Shown piece by piece: positions 39,757-52,430 of a stretch of DNA of 64,000 bases. This DNA comes from Setophaga petechia (lineage: Eukaryota > Chordata > Aves > Passeriformes > Parulidae): NCBI GenBank assembly GCA_024362935.1, contig JANCRA010000025.1, positions 10,318,936-10,382,935 of the forward strand. Direction: 5' to 3'. Each line of letters opens with the position of its first letter. Position 1 is the stretch's first letter. Below the pieces are notes generated by a model, which saw only the letters and a list, made by a program, of their open reading frames with translations, was not told the origin of the DNA and made no database searches. The translations under genes and the position numbers were made by a program.

Positions 39757-40152
39757 GCTTCGCCATGATATTTTCTGAAAAATCTCTTTGCCAGGATTTT
39801 TCTCCTGAGAAGCTGAACAGCCTCAAAGGAAAAGAAAAACAATAATTATCTGCTGCTGCGGAATGCAACAGGTGCATCTTTGATTGGTCTCATGTGGTTG
39901 TTTTTATTAATGGCCAATCACAGTCAGCTGTCTTGGACTGTCTGGTCAGTCACAAGATTTTCTTATCATTCCTTTCTATTCCTTGCTAGCCTTCTGATGA
40001 AATCCTTTCTTCTATTCTTTTAGTATAGTTTTAGTATATAATTTTCTTTTAATATAATATATTTCATAAAACAATAAATCAGCCTTCTGAAACATGGAGT
40101 CAAACTTCTCATCTCTTCCCTCGTCCTGGGACCCCTGTGAACACCACCACAC
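39757..40152 (+). mobile_element. Solo LTR, copy B of an inverted pair
   Basis: Sense-strand LTR with TTTTCTCCTGAGAAGCTGAA, CTGCTGCGGAATGCAACAGG, ATGGCCAATCACAGTCAGCT, a TTTTAGTATAGTTTTAGTAT segment, ACAATAAATCAGCCTTCTGA and the end CCCCTGTGAACACCACCACA. The start is uncertain by several bases because the 5' TG is mutated. It matches copy A at 36575-36956 over its whole length but reads the other way. No flanking retroviral coding sequence. Confidence 0.8.
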
Positions 40153-41869
40153 AGCAGTGTCTTGGGACCAATCTATTTCAGAAACTCCAAAGACACCATC
40201 ATTTTCAACCCCTCCCAATAAGATTATCCATCCTTTCCATCTACAGAGACTCACACCTGACAGGCCATGTGCCTCTACACAGATTTGAGGCATATTGCCT
40301 AAAAAATATACCATCCAGTACAAGGGGAAAGGTAGGATTTAACCTCACTCAGGTGTAAGCTCTACAGCCTTTTGTAAGCCAAGTTCACAGTTTAAGGGAA
40401 GGCTGAACATTTGAGAGAATAAAGTCCAGAGTGTTAAATCTACATGTGAAAAAAAAAATCACCAAATCTGCCTCATTTCACAAAAGAGCTCACTAAGGAT
40501 ATTTCCTTCCTCTCTTCTTCCCTGAAGTGCTCACATGCTAAATGAAACGCTGGAGAATGTACAAGGAAAAAAGGTCAGACAGAAATAACAACAGGGGAGA
40601 CATCTGCCTCCATTTTCCTTTCCTGAGAATTTTCAAATTCCCATCACTTCAGTGCTCCAGAGCCCAGCTGCACAAACCAACACGGCACCACCGACTTGGG
40701 CCAAGCTTGGGCTCATTTGCAAACCAAGACAGAGCAGAGGTGCTTCTGCATGGTGCTGGTTTGGAAGAAGAGAAAGAAAGAGAAAAAAAATCCCAGACAG
40801 GATCCAAATAGCACCATCGTCATGCTGAATTCCATCAGCACACATAGGGCCTGGAGGAAGAGGTGAAGTGGGACAGGTAACTCATGCCATGGCCCCAGCA
40901 CAAGGCTGCCAGCAGTAGATTTATCCTCTGTTCTCAAAGCCAGAGCCAGCTACAAAGCTGAGGGACAGACAGAGGCAAGAAATGCCAAATTTTACCCTCA
41001 GATGTTGATGTCAGCAGGGGTTGTGTTTGAGGACTGAAGTCAGCCCCAAGTCTTTCTGTTCACAGCATTCAAGGTGTCTGCTGAACCAGTCCTGACTCAC
41101 CTGCTGCTCAGCTACATGAGACCAATTATGATTTCTTTTTCTTGTTTATAAAAGCTCAAGTAGAGCTGAACTTCACTGAAATAGGCAGGCATATGACAGT
41201 GTGAGAGCAGAGTTCAGGACTCTTTTATAAAAGCAAATCCAAAAATCCCTCTAAAATTAGAGAAATGTCGTATGACAGGCCACAACAGCTTTGACCAACC
41301 CTTTCTTGACTGAGCTTTTTCTGAAGCTCTTCATCTATTGCACTTTCCCCACATATTTGCAAGGCCAATTTTGCTCTCCAATACACTGGAGTCAGACCAA
41401 AGCTGCTTTACTTGTTTCAGGGTGGTTACTCCAGACTTAAACTTAGTACAGAATTTAGCCCCATCTAACACATGGCCACCTCCCCAGCTGTCACCCAACA
41501 CAGCACATTTCTTTAATCTGCAACTGCTATTGTCTCAACATTCCTTCAAAAATAATTCTCCTTTCCTGAAGACTCATTATAGCAGTGCAGGCATTTCTGA
41601 CCCTTGGTGCTGCCAGAAATGAGTGTAAATGTGTGAGACAGGGAAGATAAATGGGACAAAAGAGTCACCCCCTCCTCCAAACAGTCACTGGAAAGGCCTA
41701 AAAGGCAAATGCAGGACAAAAATGTGTTTCAGGGAAAGCTGGTGGTGCTTGGCACTGTCATTGCACAGATTCAATGACTCTGCACCGACAGCCTTGACTT
41801 CACCACCCTCCCAAGGAGAGAAGCATGTTCCTCCAAAGGGCAGTGACCAACCCAGTTTAGCCATTAGCG

Positions 41870-42740
41870 CTCTTCGATTTAAAAACGGGGCTCCAAACTA
41901 CAGTGTCCGGGCGGGAGGAGGCGTGAAAAGCCCCGGAGCAGAGATCGCCGTGCCTGGGGGCGCTCCCCGCGGAGCAGAGGGGCCGTGCGGGAATACTACG
42001 GGCAGTGCAGGGATGCACAGGGATGTGCAGGGATGCTGTGGGATGTGCAGGGATGCTGTGGGACGTGCAGAGATGCTGCGGGATGTGCAGAGATGCTGTG
42101 GGATGTGCAGGTATGCTGTGGGATGTGCGGGGATGCTGCGGGACACGCGGGAATGCTGTGGGATGTGCAGGGATGATGTGGGATGTGCGGGGATGCTGTG
42201 GGATGCACAGGGATGCTGTGGGATGTGCGGGGATGCTGCGGGACACGCGGGAATGCTGTGGGATGTGCGGGGATGCTGTGGGACGTGCAGAGATGTTGCG
42301 GGATGTGCAGGGATGCTGTGGGATGTGCAGGGATGCTGCGGGATGTGCAGAGATGCTGTGGGATGTGCAGAGATGCTGTGGGATGTGCGGGGATGTTGAG
42401 AGCCGTGTGGGGATGCTGCAGGCAGTGTGGAGATACTGCGGGATGCGCGGGGACGCTGAGGAACACGTGGGGATGCTGCGGGCCGTGCTGAGATGCTGAG
42501 GGACACGTGGGGATGCTTTGGGCCATGCGGGGATGCTGAGGGCCGTGCAGGGATGCTGCGGACCCCGCGGGCCGTGCAGGGATGCTGCGGGATGTGCAGG
42601 GATGCTCCGGAATGCGCGGGGATGGTGCTGGCCGGGCAGGGATGCTGCGGGCCGTTCAGGGATACTGAGGGACGCGCAGAGCCGGGGCCGCGGGAGGGCA
42701 GCAGCGATTTGCGATCCGGAGCGTGGGAGGGCAGCTCAGG
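41870..42740. other. CpG-rich block enclosing the minisatellite
   Basis: Unique CpG-dense sequence flanks the minisatellite on both sides: 41870-42000, with GTCCGGGCGGGAGGAGGCGT, and 42680-42740, with CCGGGGCCGCGGGAGGGCAG. It could be a CpG island into which a minisatellite has grown. No clear exon was identified, so promoter function is only a possibility. Confidence 0.5.
42001..42680. repeat. GC-rich 20-bp minisatellite, about 34 units
   Basis: Units are built of two related 10-mers, GGATGTGCAG and GGATGCTGTG, giving a strict 20-bp period that stays in phase for more than 500 bp. A higher-order 100-bp unit is visible: GGACACGCGGGAATGCTGTG occurs at 42141 and again at 42241. The right part decays into variants with GCCGTG and GACACG. 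The unit lacks stops, so long frames open on both strands (up to 294 codons on the minus strand) and translate to 20-residue repeats. These are repeat artefacts. Confidence 0.95.
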
Positions 42741-45700
42741 GAGCTTCGTTCTGCACATTAGGAAGCCTCGTGGCAGGAGCACCTCTCATATTCTCCCAGA
42801 AATACATTTCACCACATTCAATCCACCAACCGAGCTTTCTGCAAATGCCAAAAATCGTTTAAGTGAGTTTCCAAACGTTGTGCTCAGCTCTGTGACACAG
42901 GAGTTGCTTGTTTCGCTAGCTGAGAGCCACAGTGATGTGGCATTTTTAAGCAGCCCATAAAAGGCTGATGGATAAGCATGCCATGCCCATCAGCAGCATG
43001 GTCAGGGATGCTGGCAGAGCCACTCAGGGCTGGTTCATCACTTATCAAGAGCAACCCTTTGACCTCTGGGGCTCTGCAAGAGCTGAACCACCAGTTATTA
43101 ACCCTGGAATAAGTTATTCATGTAAACAACCTCAGGATAAAGCCTGGCCTTGCTTCCTTTGTGTAACTCAACAGATGACTCCAGAGGAGGAGATTATCTC
43201 CCTCCTGAAGTCAGGGGGAGCCTTTTTGATGGTTTTAATGAGATTGCCATCAGGCTCAAAGCAAACACACCTGCAGCACTTCTTGGGTGTGTTTTCCTTG
43301 TAAAGCTGCTCCATTGCATCTTTTGGAGGGAACAGGTGGATCTGGTTTTCCAGCCATCAGCAGCAACCAGCCCTGAGCAGAGTGGAGCAAGGACAGCTGG
43401 AGCATGTGGAATTCCCAAGCTCAATACCAGATTTGCTGAACAGACTCCATCACAGCATAGGCAAGTGTTTTTGTGTTTAAAAGGGCAGCAAGAGAAAGGA
43501 AAGTGCATAAGATGAGAAAGTTATGGGGATTCCTTGCTCTCCTTCACCAAAGATGAGCTAAGGCAAGGATTTTCTGAGAAATACCTGAAAATAGCCAATG
43601 CATTAAATATGAAGGTGCAAAAATGCTTGTGGGAATTTTTATATGCAGAATCTTGGTGATTATTCAAAATAGTAACATTTCAGAATTTTAAGGAAACCCT
43701 ATTTCTTCATTTCCCTAGGCCAAGTGGGAAGCAAGTTCTCTGCATTGGCCTGGGTGCTAAGGGCTCAAGTCACAGTTCTACCATTTCAATTCCTTCTGCT
43801 TGTCTTCCCCCAAGCATAAGACAGAGCTCATCAGAATTTAGTCCAGATTTTGGCAATCTATTTCACTACTGCTCTTGTCAACATAGCAAGCCTCTCATTC
43901 TATTTTCAGCAGACACTTCAGCACCAAAGAGACCAATTCCCTGTACTGCAAGGAAGGCTTGGTCTCTTCAATGCTTACTTCATTTTTGGCTCACAGGGCA
44001 AAATTTTATGTAAAAGTCTTAGCTGGGTGAAAGAGGCTGAGGACTAAGGGCTGCTGTTTGACAGGTTGTGGCAGGTCTGTGTGGCACAAGGGACAGCTTT
44101 GGGTAAGATAATGCGTTTAAATATCTGTCCCACTGAGCCAGGCTGACCCCTGAGCTGCTGTGCCAAGCTGGAGCACACACTCAGGGCTGGATCATGACCC
44201 TGACCTGAGCCAGGGCATGTAACACAGCAGCTAAAAACCAACTCCTCTCACCCTCTTCATCCCTGGGAAACCAGATCTTCTGTTGGGAAGAGTATTTCCT
44301 TTTGCAGCATGGATGTAGAGCCAGCTGCCATCTCTGCAGCCCCTCAGGTGAAGCTGCTTTAAAGAAGGGTTGCCACTTTGAGAAACTAATCCTGCCTATT
44401 GGTAAGCCTGTTAAACTTCTGGTCGGGATAGTTCTGCCAAGGAGAGCCACGGAAGCCAGCAGGGATCCAGGCTTCTTATCTGGAGGTAGGCAGATGAGAG
44501 CAATTCATTAATTTGGAGTCTTTGGTTTGGTTTAAGGCAAGCTCACATCCCCAGCTCTGCTCTATGCAAGGCCCCCAGACTACACTGACCACGTCTGAGC
44601 CATCCTGGGCTCTCTGGCCCTATCAGGAAAGTAGAACAGATTTTGTTCTGCTGGGCAGGAGGTAGCAACCCCAACAATCAAATCAGTCATGTTCAGCCAA
44701 GAGTGTTCACAGAAATAATAAATTGTGACTCTATTTTCCTTAGCACTGGGTTATCCCTGTTTCCTGGGCTTGTCAGAGCTCCTTCTGATGCCATAGCTCC
44801 CTCCCTGTTTAGGATTCCCTGACTGGCACTGCCAGCAATCCTTTCTGTCCTCAGCCTCTTGACCTGACTTGGACATCACCACATGATTGGAAACTCTCTG
44901 AATCAGAGGCAAGGGATCAGTGTCTCCAGGGAATGAGTTCCTCTTTAAAGTTGCCACAGATCTCACTGCTGCTTCACAATGAACGGTTCCACATCAGCCC
45001 TGCCCTCTGCTCAAATGTATTTAATTCAGAAGTGCAGGAGCTGTGGCAGCCTCAGAAACAGAGATCTGACTCATCCCAGCTGCTCTCTGTGCATGTGGGT
45101 CACAAGGAATGACATCCATCAGGATGCACAGTGCAGTACATTCACCCCAAGGTCCAGGAGCTCCTGCTTTGCGTGCAGTGCTTGGGGAGTAGGCAGAGTA
45201 AACGAGTTCATAACAAGCTTTAATTGAACAGAAACACAGACATCCCCCTGCTTTCCCAAACACCAGTGAGAGTGAGTCATATTTCCTCCAGGCAAGTTGC
45301 TATTTTCCACACCAAGCCCATGCAAGGTGCTCCCAGAAGTTGTTATCCCAGAATTTCACTTTCCTTTCACATGTCTGTGCTCAGATCCCAGAGAGGCAAA
45401 GTCAGACCTTAGAGGGGCCTGAGCACAGCTAAGAAAATATATGGTTAAAGATATGGTTTTAGCTCAGCTATAGGGCATTTCCCACTACTCTCTGAACCAC
45501 TGTTGGGATTTAAACAGGTGAAAACAGCAACACAAAAAGCTCTGCTCTTGGAGGGCTCCCCTTTAGCGGCACAATTCACACTGAGGGATCCTTGTTCATG
45601 CCTGAGACAAAACCAGGCTGAAATGCAGAGTTCTTAGAGAACCTGGAGTGCTTCATGCACTGGGTAAAGTTCTCGAGGCCCTGAGCCAAACTCAGCCCCA

Positions 45701-46794
45701 GGACAGCCAGGGGAGATGTGCTTGACCAGTGACAGGCTGGGCTTTGCCATGGGGCTTCAGTGGGCAGCAGCTTCACCCCAGTGCAGATTCTCCTGATCAG
45801 ACCCAGGGATGTCAAACAATGAACCCAGAACTGCACCTCTGGGACACCCACAGAGGCAGGAATTTAACACTGACTTCTCCTGTTGCAACCTCAGAGCTGC
45901 CTCCAGCCCAGGGCTGGTGACCTCAGGGTACTGAGCCTAAAGCCTGATCTCCCTGAACAAAAGGGAAAACTCGGCCTGACAGAATATCCTGAGTTGGAAG
46001 GGACCAATAAGGACCATCAAGGCCAGATCAGAGTCCTGTCCTGTGCAAAATGACAATGATTTCCCACTGTCTGCCCCAGCAAACACAGACTCCCCATGGA
46101 GCTGCACCCCAGGGAGTAACTCAGCCATAATGATCCAAATCCATGGAAGGAACAACACTCCATACATTTTAATTTGCACCTATTATCTCTAATCCCCTTA
46201 CAGGATTTATTATAAAAACTTCCTTAATACCAGGAATGTGACAGGTGTAACAAAAAAAATAAAATAAAAATCTGAGATTTACTTCAAGGACTGGTCAAAA
46301 AACCCCACACAATAAAATCAGATCAATACTGAAAGAAAATTACTTTGGTCTGCAAAAGCAGTTCCAAAATAATCAACAGCAACAGTGGCTCTGGCAGCAA
46401 CTGACATCAGGTTTGGAATAACAGGGGTGGTTTGGGAATTTTATAAAGGCTTGACCAAACCAACAGTAAGCAAAGCTCATGAAAAATTAGCATCACTAAA
46501 TACTTCAAGCCCTCATCCTTATGTTTGTGGGGCAAGTAGGAGAAAGTGAACCCCAAAACAACTGCCAGGGTTGTTTTCTTTCAAAACATGGTGCATCTAG
46601 AGCTGCTAAAGGTTCCACCCCTGAACTGGAGGAACTGAGGTGTGAGTCAGTCAAGCAGCTTCCATCCCCCTGGGAAACACTTCTTCAACACAGATGTCAA
46701 TTTTCCTTTACCCTCCTGCAGGAAAACCAAGCTGAAAGTAGGAGAAAATTATTATCTTCCTCTAACACTGACAATCACAGGGAGGAAAAGAGAA
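42741..46794. other. Non-coding, one CR1 tail
   Basis: Unique sequence with a CR1 end at 45979. No exon recognised. Confidence 0.5.
45979..46048 (-). mobile_element. CR1 LINE 3' end fragment
   Basis: ACAGAATATCCTGAGTTGGA followed by AGGGACCAATAAGGACCATC matches the reversed 3' end of CR1. About 70 bp, no ORF. Confidence 0.7.
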
Positions 46795-46877
46795 AAGAGA
46801 AAACAAAACAAATAAAACCAAAAACAAACAAACAAAAAAACCCCAAAACAACAAAAAAAAAAAAAAAACAAAAAAAA

Positions 46878-46911
<34 letters not shown>

Positions 46912-46960
46912 AAACAACAGAAAAAAAAAACAACAAAAAAAACCCCAAAAAAACCCATGA
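46795..46960. repeat. A-rich simple repeat with CA run
   Basis: About 165 bp of A interrupted by single C and short CACACA. No retroposon body was recognised next to it. The overlapping Lys-rich and Phe-rich frames are not genes. Confidence 0.95.
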
Positions 46961-47122
46961 AACCAAATTTGCTGGGAAAGAAGCCCATCAAACCTTGAAA
47001 AACCCTGTGTGAAGTACCAGGTAACAAAGCTGGTGTACTGCCATCATCATTGTCACTCTCTAACAGGGCAAAGGCATATTGTAAGTGTATTTCAAAAGTC
47101 ACACTCCCAGCTCCTTCATAAA

Positions 47123-47190
47123 ATAAGTGGTTTGTTTATAAAAATACCTTTCACTGATAAGTGGTTTGTTTATAAAAATACCTTTCACTG
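47123..47190. repeat. Perfect tandem duplication of 34 bp
   Basis: ATAAGTGGTTTGTTTATAAA and the next 14 bases occur twice without change (47123-47156 and 47157-47190). Perfect identity points to a recent event or an assembly artefact. Confidence 0.95.
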
Positions 47191-48211
47191 GACCTCAGTA
47201 CAATCCTTTCTCCAGGAGTTTTCCCAACCTCCAATGCACTGAGCTCAGATGATTTTCTGAAAGCAATATGTTTTATTAGTTTAGAGATTTCACTTCTATT
47301 TAAGGTTTTTCCTAACATTTATTCAATCTCTCTTCAATTTCACTTGAAGTTCTGCACCCACGCCATCCTTTGGCAAGGAACTCCAGGAGGCTGCACCCAC
47401 ATTTTGAGGAACTCCCCTCTACTCCCCTGCTTCGTGTTCTGAGCCAGGTCCCTTCATCTGATGCTCCCTTCCAAATTCTTCCACTGGAAGATGAACAGAC
47501 AATACTTGTTGACACTCTCCATGTCATTCAGTCAAAAACTCTGCCCACACCTTACCTATTTCTAGCCCAGTCTATTATTCCATGTTTCTGACCTGATTCC
47601 CAGGGTGCCCACCCCACTGTTAGTAAGGTATCTTAAAAGTGTAAAATATAGGAAACTGAACTACACCACTGCAATAAGTGGGGGAAAAACCACATGGATT
47701 ATTTCTTCCTTGGCAGTATTTTTCAATAAAAACCTGCACTTTTTCTCCGCTAAAGACATCTCATAAAAACAATTATAAAAATATACTTGGAGTTCTCCAC
47801 TAAAAAAAGGAAGGAAAACAGAGGAGAATACCCAGCCTTTATTGGTTCCATTTACCAATGCATTTCAAGTCAGAAATCCCGAAATAATAGAGATCCATAC
47901 TCCAAACAAATTTCTTGCTTAGTTCACAGGCAGAAAGTTTGCCAGGACTAAAATGATCCCTTCCTTCCCCAAACTTCCAGGGTAATACAATTTATGAAGC
48001 TGCAGGAAAAATGTTTGTGAGAGAGGGCTGATTAAGATTCGGGGGGCGGGGGGTGTTATTATTCCAGCTTGCTTCATAAAGTATATGTGACAAAGAACAC
48101 GAGGAGATTGTGCCAGTGACATTCCCCAAAGAATAAAAATGTGCTGAATTTTAAATCGGGGGTAGAGCAGGGATACGGACGAGGTTGCCTGAGTTTCAGT
48201 ATCCACATGGG

Positions 48212-48212
<1 letters not shown>

Positions 48213-48245
<33 letters not shown>

Positions 48246-48265
48246 GAAGAAGAAAAAAGAAAGAA
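48213..48265. repeat. Poly(A) tract upstream of the CpG island
   Basis: About 30 A residues followed by GAAGAAGAAG and further A/G runs, roughly 70 bp before the CpG island begins. Such dA:dT tracts can keep promoters free of nucleosomes, but this is inference. Confidence 0.85.
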
Positions 48266-48329
48266 GGCACAAATTCCCGGAGGAAACTAGTTAAATATTC
48301 TCCCCACCTCCCTCCTGTTATTCATTCGC

Positions 48330-48860
48330 TCCTCTCCTTTCAGCCGGCGGGGTCCCATGGCGACCATCGCGGGAGAAAAGCATCCCCTCCCGCCGCCGCG
48401 CTCGCCATGGCAACCGGCACGTCAGCGCCGGCAGCCGGGCCCCGCCGCGGGCCGGGGGCGGCCCAGCCCTGGGGCCCTCCCGGTGGCCCCCCGGGGTCCC
48501 CAAGGCGTCCCCGAGGCGTCCCCGAGGTGTTCCCGGTGTCGCCGCCCCGGCGCTGTCCGCGGTGCTGATGCCCCGACGGGGCGGGAGCGGCGCCCGGGCC
48601 GTGCCGGGGGCGGCCGCGCCATCCGCATCCCGCCCGGCACCGAGAGCAGCCGGGCAGCGGCCACCCCTGCCCAACGTCATCCTCCCCTCCGGTGCAGGGG
48701 AGAGCTGGAATAGCCCGGCCCTCCCTTTGCGAGGCAGCAGCTGCAGCCCTGGAGGGAACCCCGCGTTCCCAGGATGAGCGGGACTTCACTTGGGATAACG
48801 AGCAGAGCCAGGAGGAGACCAGCGCCTCTGGGATTATGCTTTGGAGCAGGTATGTGGGTG
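48330..48860 (+). promoter_or_regulatory. CpG island, probable promoter and non-coding first exon of GPR19
   Basis: About 500 bp of CpG-dense, GC-rich sequence stands between AT-rich flanks. It has no obvious TATA box. It contains two X-box-like palindromes (48351 and 48401), a CRE-half-like CACGTCA at 48418-48424 and short GC-rich tandem units near 48495-48535. At its right edge GAGCAG is followed by GTATGT, a consensus-like donor at 48849/48850 on the + strand. This is the nearest island upstream of the receptor exon and shares its orientation, so I infer the GPR19 promoter. Open frames on both strands here are expected from GC-rich, stop-poor sequence and resemble no protein I know. A divergent or unrelated promoter is possible. 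Confidence 0.6.
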
Positions 48861-51800
48861 CATGGGGGCTGTGCTGAGCGCTGCTGTAGCTAAAGGGGTA
48901 ATTCTCCCTGCCGAGGCAAACGACACGATCTTTCCCAGGAATTTATCTGATGTGCATTTAAATCACTTGGGGATTAGCCAGGAGGACTCATTCCTCCCGA
49001 GAAAATGTTCTGTGGGGCTTGAATGTTAAGCTTATTCTGCTGAACGCAGGGGGGATGTGTAGAATTACTGCAGAATAACTACCTATATTTTCTGGACAAA
49101 TCTGCATTCTTTCTGTCTATATTCATTATCTTTCAATTATGTTACTTATTTGTTTGAAACAATCTCCTGACATCAGTTCAGTGAAAACAGAAAATTACTT
49201 TACAGTAATGGAACGATCTGCTCATCTGGTTTTTTCTGTCTCTAGATTCATACAAGCAGCTTCTTCCTTCCTCACGTTATTGCTGTGGAACAGCTGCTTT
49301 TGTATTTTTCAGCTGCTTTTGTATTTTTGAAAACATCCTTTCTGAAAGCACTGTCTCCCTTTTTCCCTGTGGGTGCTTTGGTGCAGCTACTCAGGGAAAC
49401 CCCACAGGCAGAGCAATCTTTGTTTATCCCCAGCCAGCACAGGCAAGAGGGCTGCTCTGGTTTAGCTAATTCAGGCACAGACTCTCTAAGAATGCATAGC
49501 AATATTTCCCATTTATCCAGCTGGCTTCCAGCATGTCAAACAGTATGTTGGCTCCACGGAGTAAGGGGAAGCAAAGCTGCCTTCTGCTTTCAAAAGGCCA
49601 TTTGTGTGTATGAGGCAGGATTCATAGCCAGTTCTTTCTGGCAAAGCTTCTCAGATGTGGTTCTTGAAGGTTTGTTGTTAAAGTCACTCTTAACCACTTA
49701 AACAAGTGCCTTGGTTTGCAGAAAAACTGGTTGCCAACCTAGAGGCATCCTAAAAGCTTATTTGGGTGTCTAAATATGGAAATTTTGAAACTTGATTTAT
49801 GAGTAAGCTTGATTTCTGATTTATTTTAAGCATTCTGGTCTGAGATGAGTCAGTAAGGGGAGGAATCTCTACACTTTAGACCCATTTGGGGAGCTGTGCT
49901 CCTTATCTCAAAGTAAGAGCTCGCAGACTCTCCCTCCCCCAGCTCTCCTGTGAGTCCCCTGTTTGCAGAGCTGGGCAGTGCAATTCCACACCTGGGTCAC
50001 ACCCTGTGACCTCCACCTGCATTTTCCTTTGCAGCCCCCTCAGGCACCCTGTCTCAGGTGTTTGACAGAGAGCAATTTCAGTCAGACCATGCAGAACAAA
50101 CCCTCAACATCCTCAGGTGGAGTCGGCTCACCGTCCCCACCAGTTCTCCCAGCACCAAAACATGATGCAGCCCTTGTGTGTTTGGGGTTTCTGCATTCCA
50201 GCAGCTTCCATCCTTCCCTAGAAAGATGCAAGGCAGCAAACAGTTCTTGCAACTGGCACCCTATCCAAGAAGGCATCTCCAGGTCAGGGGCTGACACCTT
50301 GCCTCAGTGGCTGCTTTTATCCTCCCTGAGCCCTGGCCAGCAGAGAGATCCCTTCCCACAATCATCTCCACATCAGGCGTTTCCAACCCAACTTTGGGCT
50401 GTGCATGGCCCTCAGCCCTCCATCCTCTCCAGCCCAGCAGGTTAGGAGGACTGAAATGCTGTCCCTAATGGCTGTATCCTCAGGCAGAGGCCTGTGTGAG
50501 AGTTGTTCTACTGCTCGTGCAGGTCTGCTCCTCTCATTCCCATCAGATAAGTCCTTCTGGATGCACCTCAGGCATCTCTGGTTATAAGCCACCACTGCCA
50601 CCCCACTCCCTGTCACCTGTGCCCTGTGAGCACCAGTTCCATGTTATCAAGAAGGGTCTAGAGCCCCATGACAGGAACTCTCACATCCCAAATGTTCACA
50701 CCAGTGCAAAAATCCTGCTGCCACACGAACACCTTGTGTGACGAGAAATCTGTTTTCATAACATGTCCTGTCAAGAATTCCTTTCTACATAACCTTTCCA
50801 CACAAAACCAACAGTAAAAAAAAATTCCTGATGTTCTCCTAGGAGGAAAGCTTGTGCTCCCTGCCCACTGTAGCTGCTGGTGCATTATCCCTGTGGGGGA
50901 GAGGGTGAGAATTTCCCAGAGATGGGCAGAGAAACCAGCCAGGCATGAGATTCACCAGGGCTTATCTGTCAACACCCACCATGGTAAAGCAGCTCTGGTA
51001 AGGACCATGTTCCTCACATCGAGCAGAAGGATGTGCTGTGCTGTGGGCAGGGCCTGGTGCTGCCAAAAATTGATGCAAGCATGTGGGAGAGGGCAGCTAT
51101 ATTTTTACCTCTGAATCACAGAAGGGTACAGGCTAGCCATGCCCAAGGGCACACTCCATCCTCATCAGGGAGGACAAAAAGCCTCCAAAGATGTATTTCA
51201 AGCTTCTCTACATTCTTCTTGGACGATTCCAGTAGGTGGAAGCTGTTGTGACAGCAGAGTTGGAAATTAGGTCAGTCCTTCTTCTGCTTGCTCCCACTTT
51301 TTCGTGCCCCCACAGTCACACTGGGCACAGATCTGGGCTCTGCCACCATTTTTAGATCATCATTTTCAGACATTTAGGGCTTATCTGGAGTTTTGCACAT
51401 TAATCCCAGCAGTGGGAGGATAAAATAAAGCCCTGAAACACTTAAACCTGAGGGGCTGTCCTTTGGGGGCAAGAGTTCCATCTCCAAGAAGAGACTTGCA
51501 ACCATTGTGTGCCTGTTTTTAAACTGTTTAGTGCCCTCTGAGGAGGTGAGGGTGTTGATCTGGGTAGCTCTGAGCACAGGTCTGGCTCACATTTTACCAC
51601 TGCCTGTACCTGGACCATGCTGTTGGGTGTATCTGCAGTTACAGAAAGGGCTTCTTCTCAGTGCCAACAGAAAATAAACATCTCAAGGTTTGGGTGCATG
51701 AATAATTATTGGGTTTTAGCAACTTACCTCAAGTTAATAGACCTACTGTAATTTCCTCTAGGTCAGTCGTAACCCCCAGTAAATACACGAGAAAAATTCA

Positions 51801-52430
51801 TTCCAAATGCAGGGAAAAGCCATTGCTCCCAGAGCATTTAAGACCAAAATGAACTTCAGGAGATGGCAATATCTATTAAGGAGACTCAGCCAAAATGCAG
51901 TGACTTGGGACTTGTGTAGGGGTTTGAATCCTGCTTGCTCATCAAAATCATACCTTGTGGAATTGCCCTTAACCAATTAATTGCTCCAGGTGTGAGCTGA
52001 CAGACCCAGAAAGAAGAGATGGACCCTGTTCTTGTTCCAGTTAGCTACTGCATGTCTGACTCTTCACTAAGCTCAGTCAGAAAGATGAAGCTGAAAAAGG
52101 ATTCTTGCCCAAGCAGCCAGCACAAGAAATAAAAATCTATTCCAATCCCAGCAGCTGTTGCAGTATTATATCCTTGTCCTCAGTTTCAACACCTTGCTAA
52201 AACAGTCAGAAAAGAACTTGAAGAGCCAAAGGTGGCCAATGGCTGAGTCTGCTTGGGTGCCCTGAATTTCCTCCAACATGCAGCAGATATTCTTTAGATG
52301 TGCTGAAAATCAAAACATTTCCATCTTTTATTTTATTCCATCCATACTTCCTGCTCCCATGACTTCACCCCTCAGTACAGGCTAGGCCCTCAGAACCTGG
52401 TGTAAGATGCAAAAACACAGATCAGCTTAC

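Noticed and set aside
41898..42782. 294-codon minus-strand frame and 256-codon plus-strand frame
   Set aside because: Both are read-through of the 20-bp minisatellite, which lacks stops in every frame. The translations are 20-residue repeats without any domain.
46521..47012. Lys-rich 163-codon frame
   Set aside because: Most of it is the A-rich simple repeat; the N-terminal part has no recognisable homology.
48340..48789. Overlapping Arg/Ala/Pro/Gly-rich frames on both strands of the CpG island
   Set aside because: Frames on both strands at once are expected in GC-rich islands; none resembles a known protein. The plus frame from 48357 begins at an ATG that belongs to an X-box-like palindrome.
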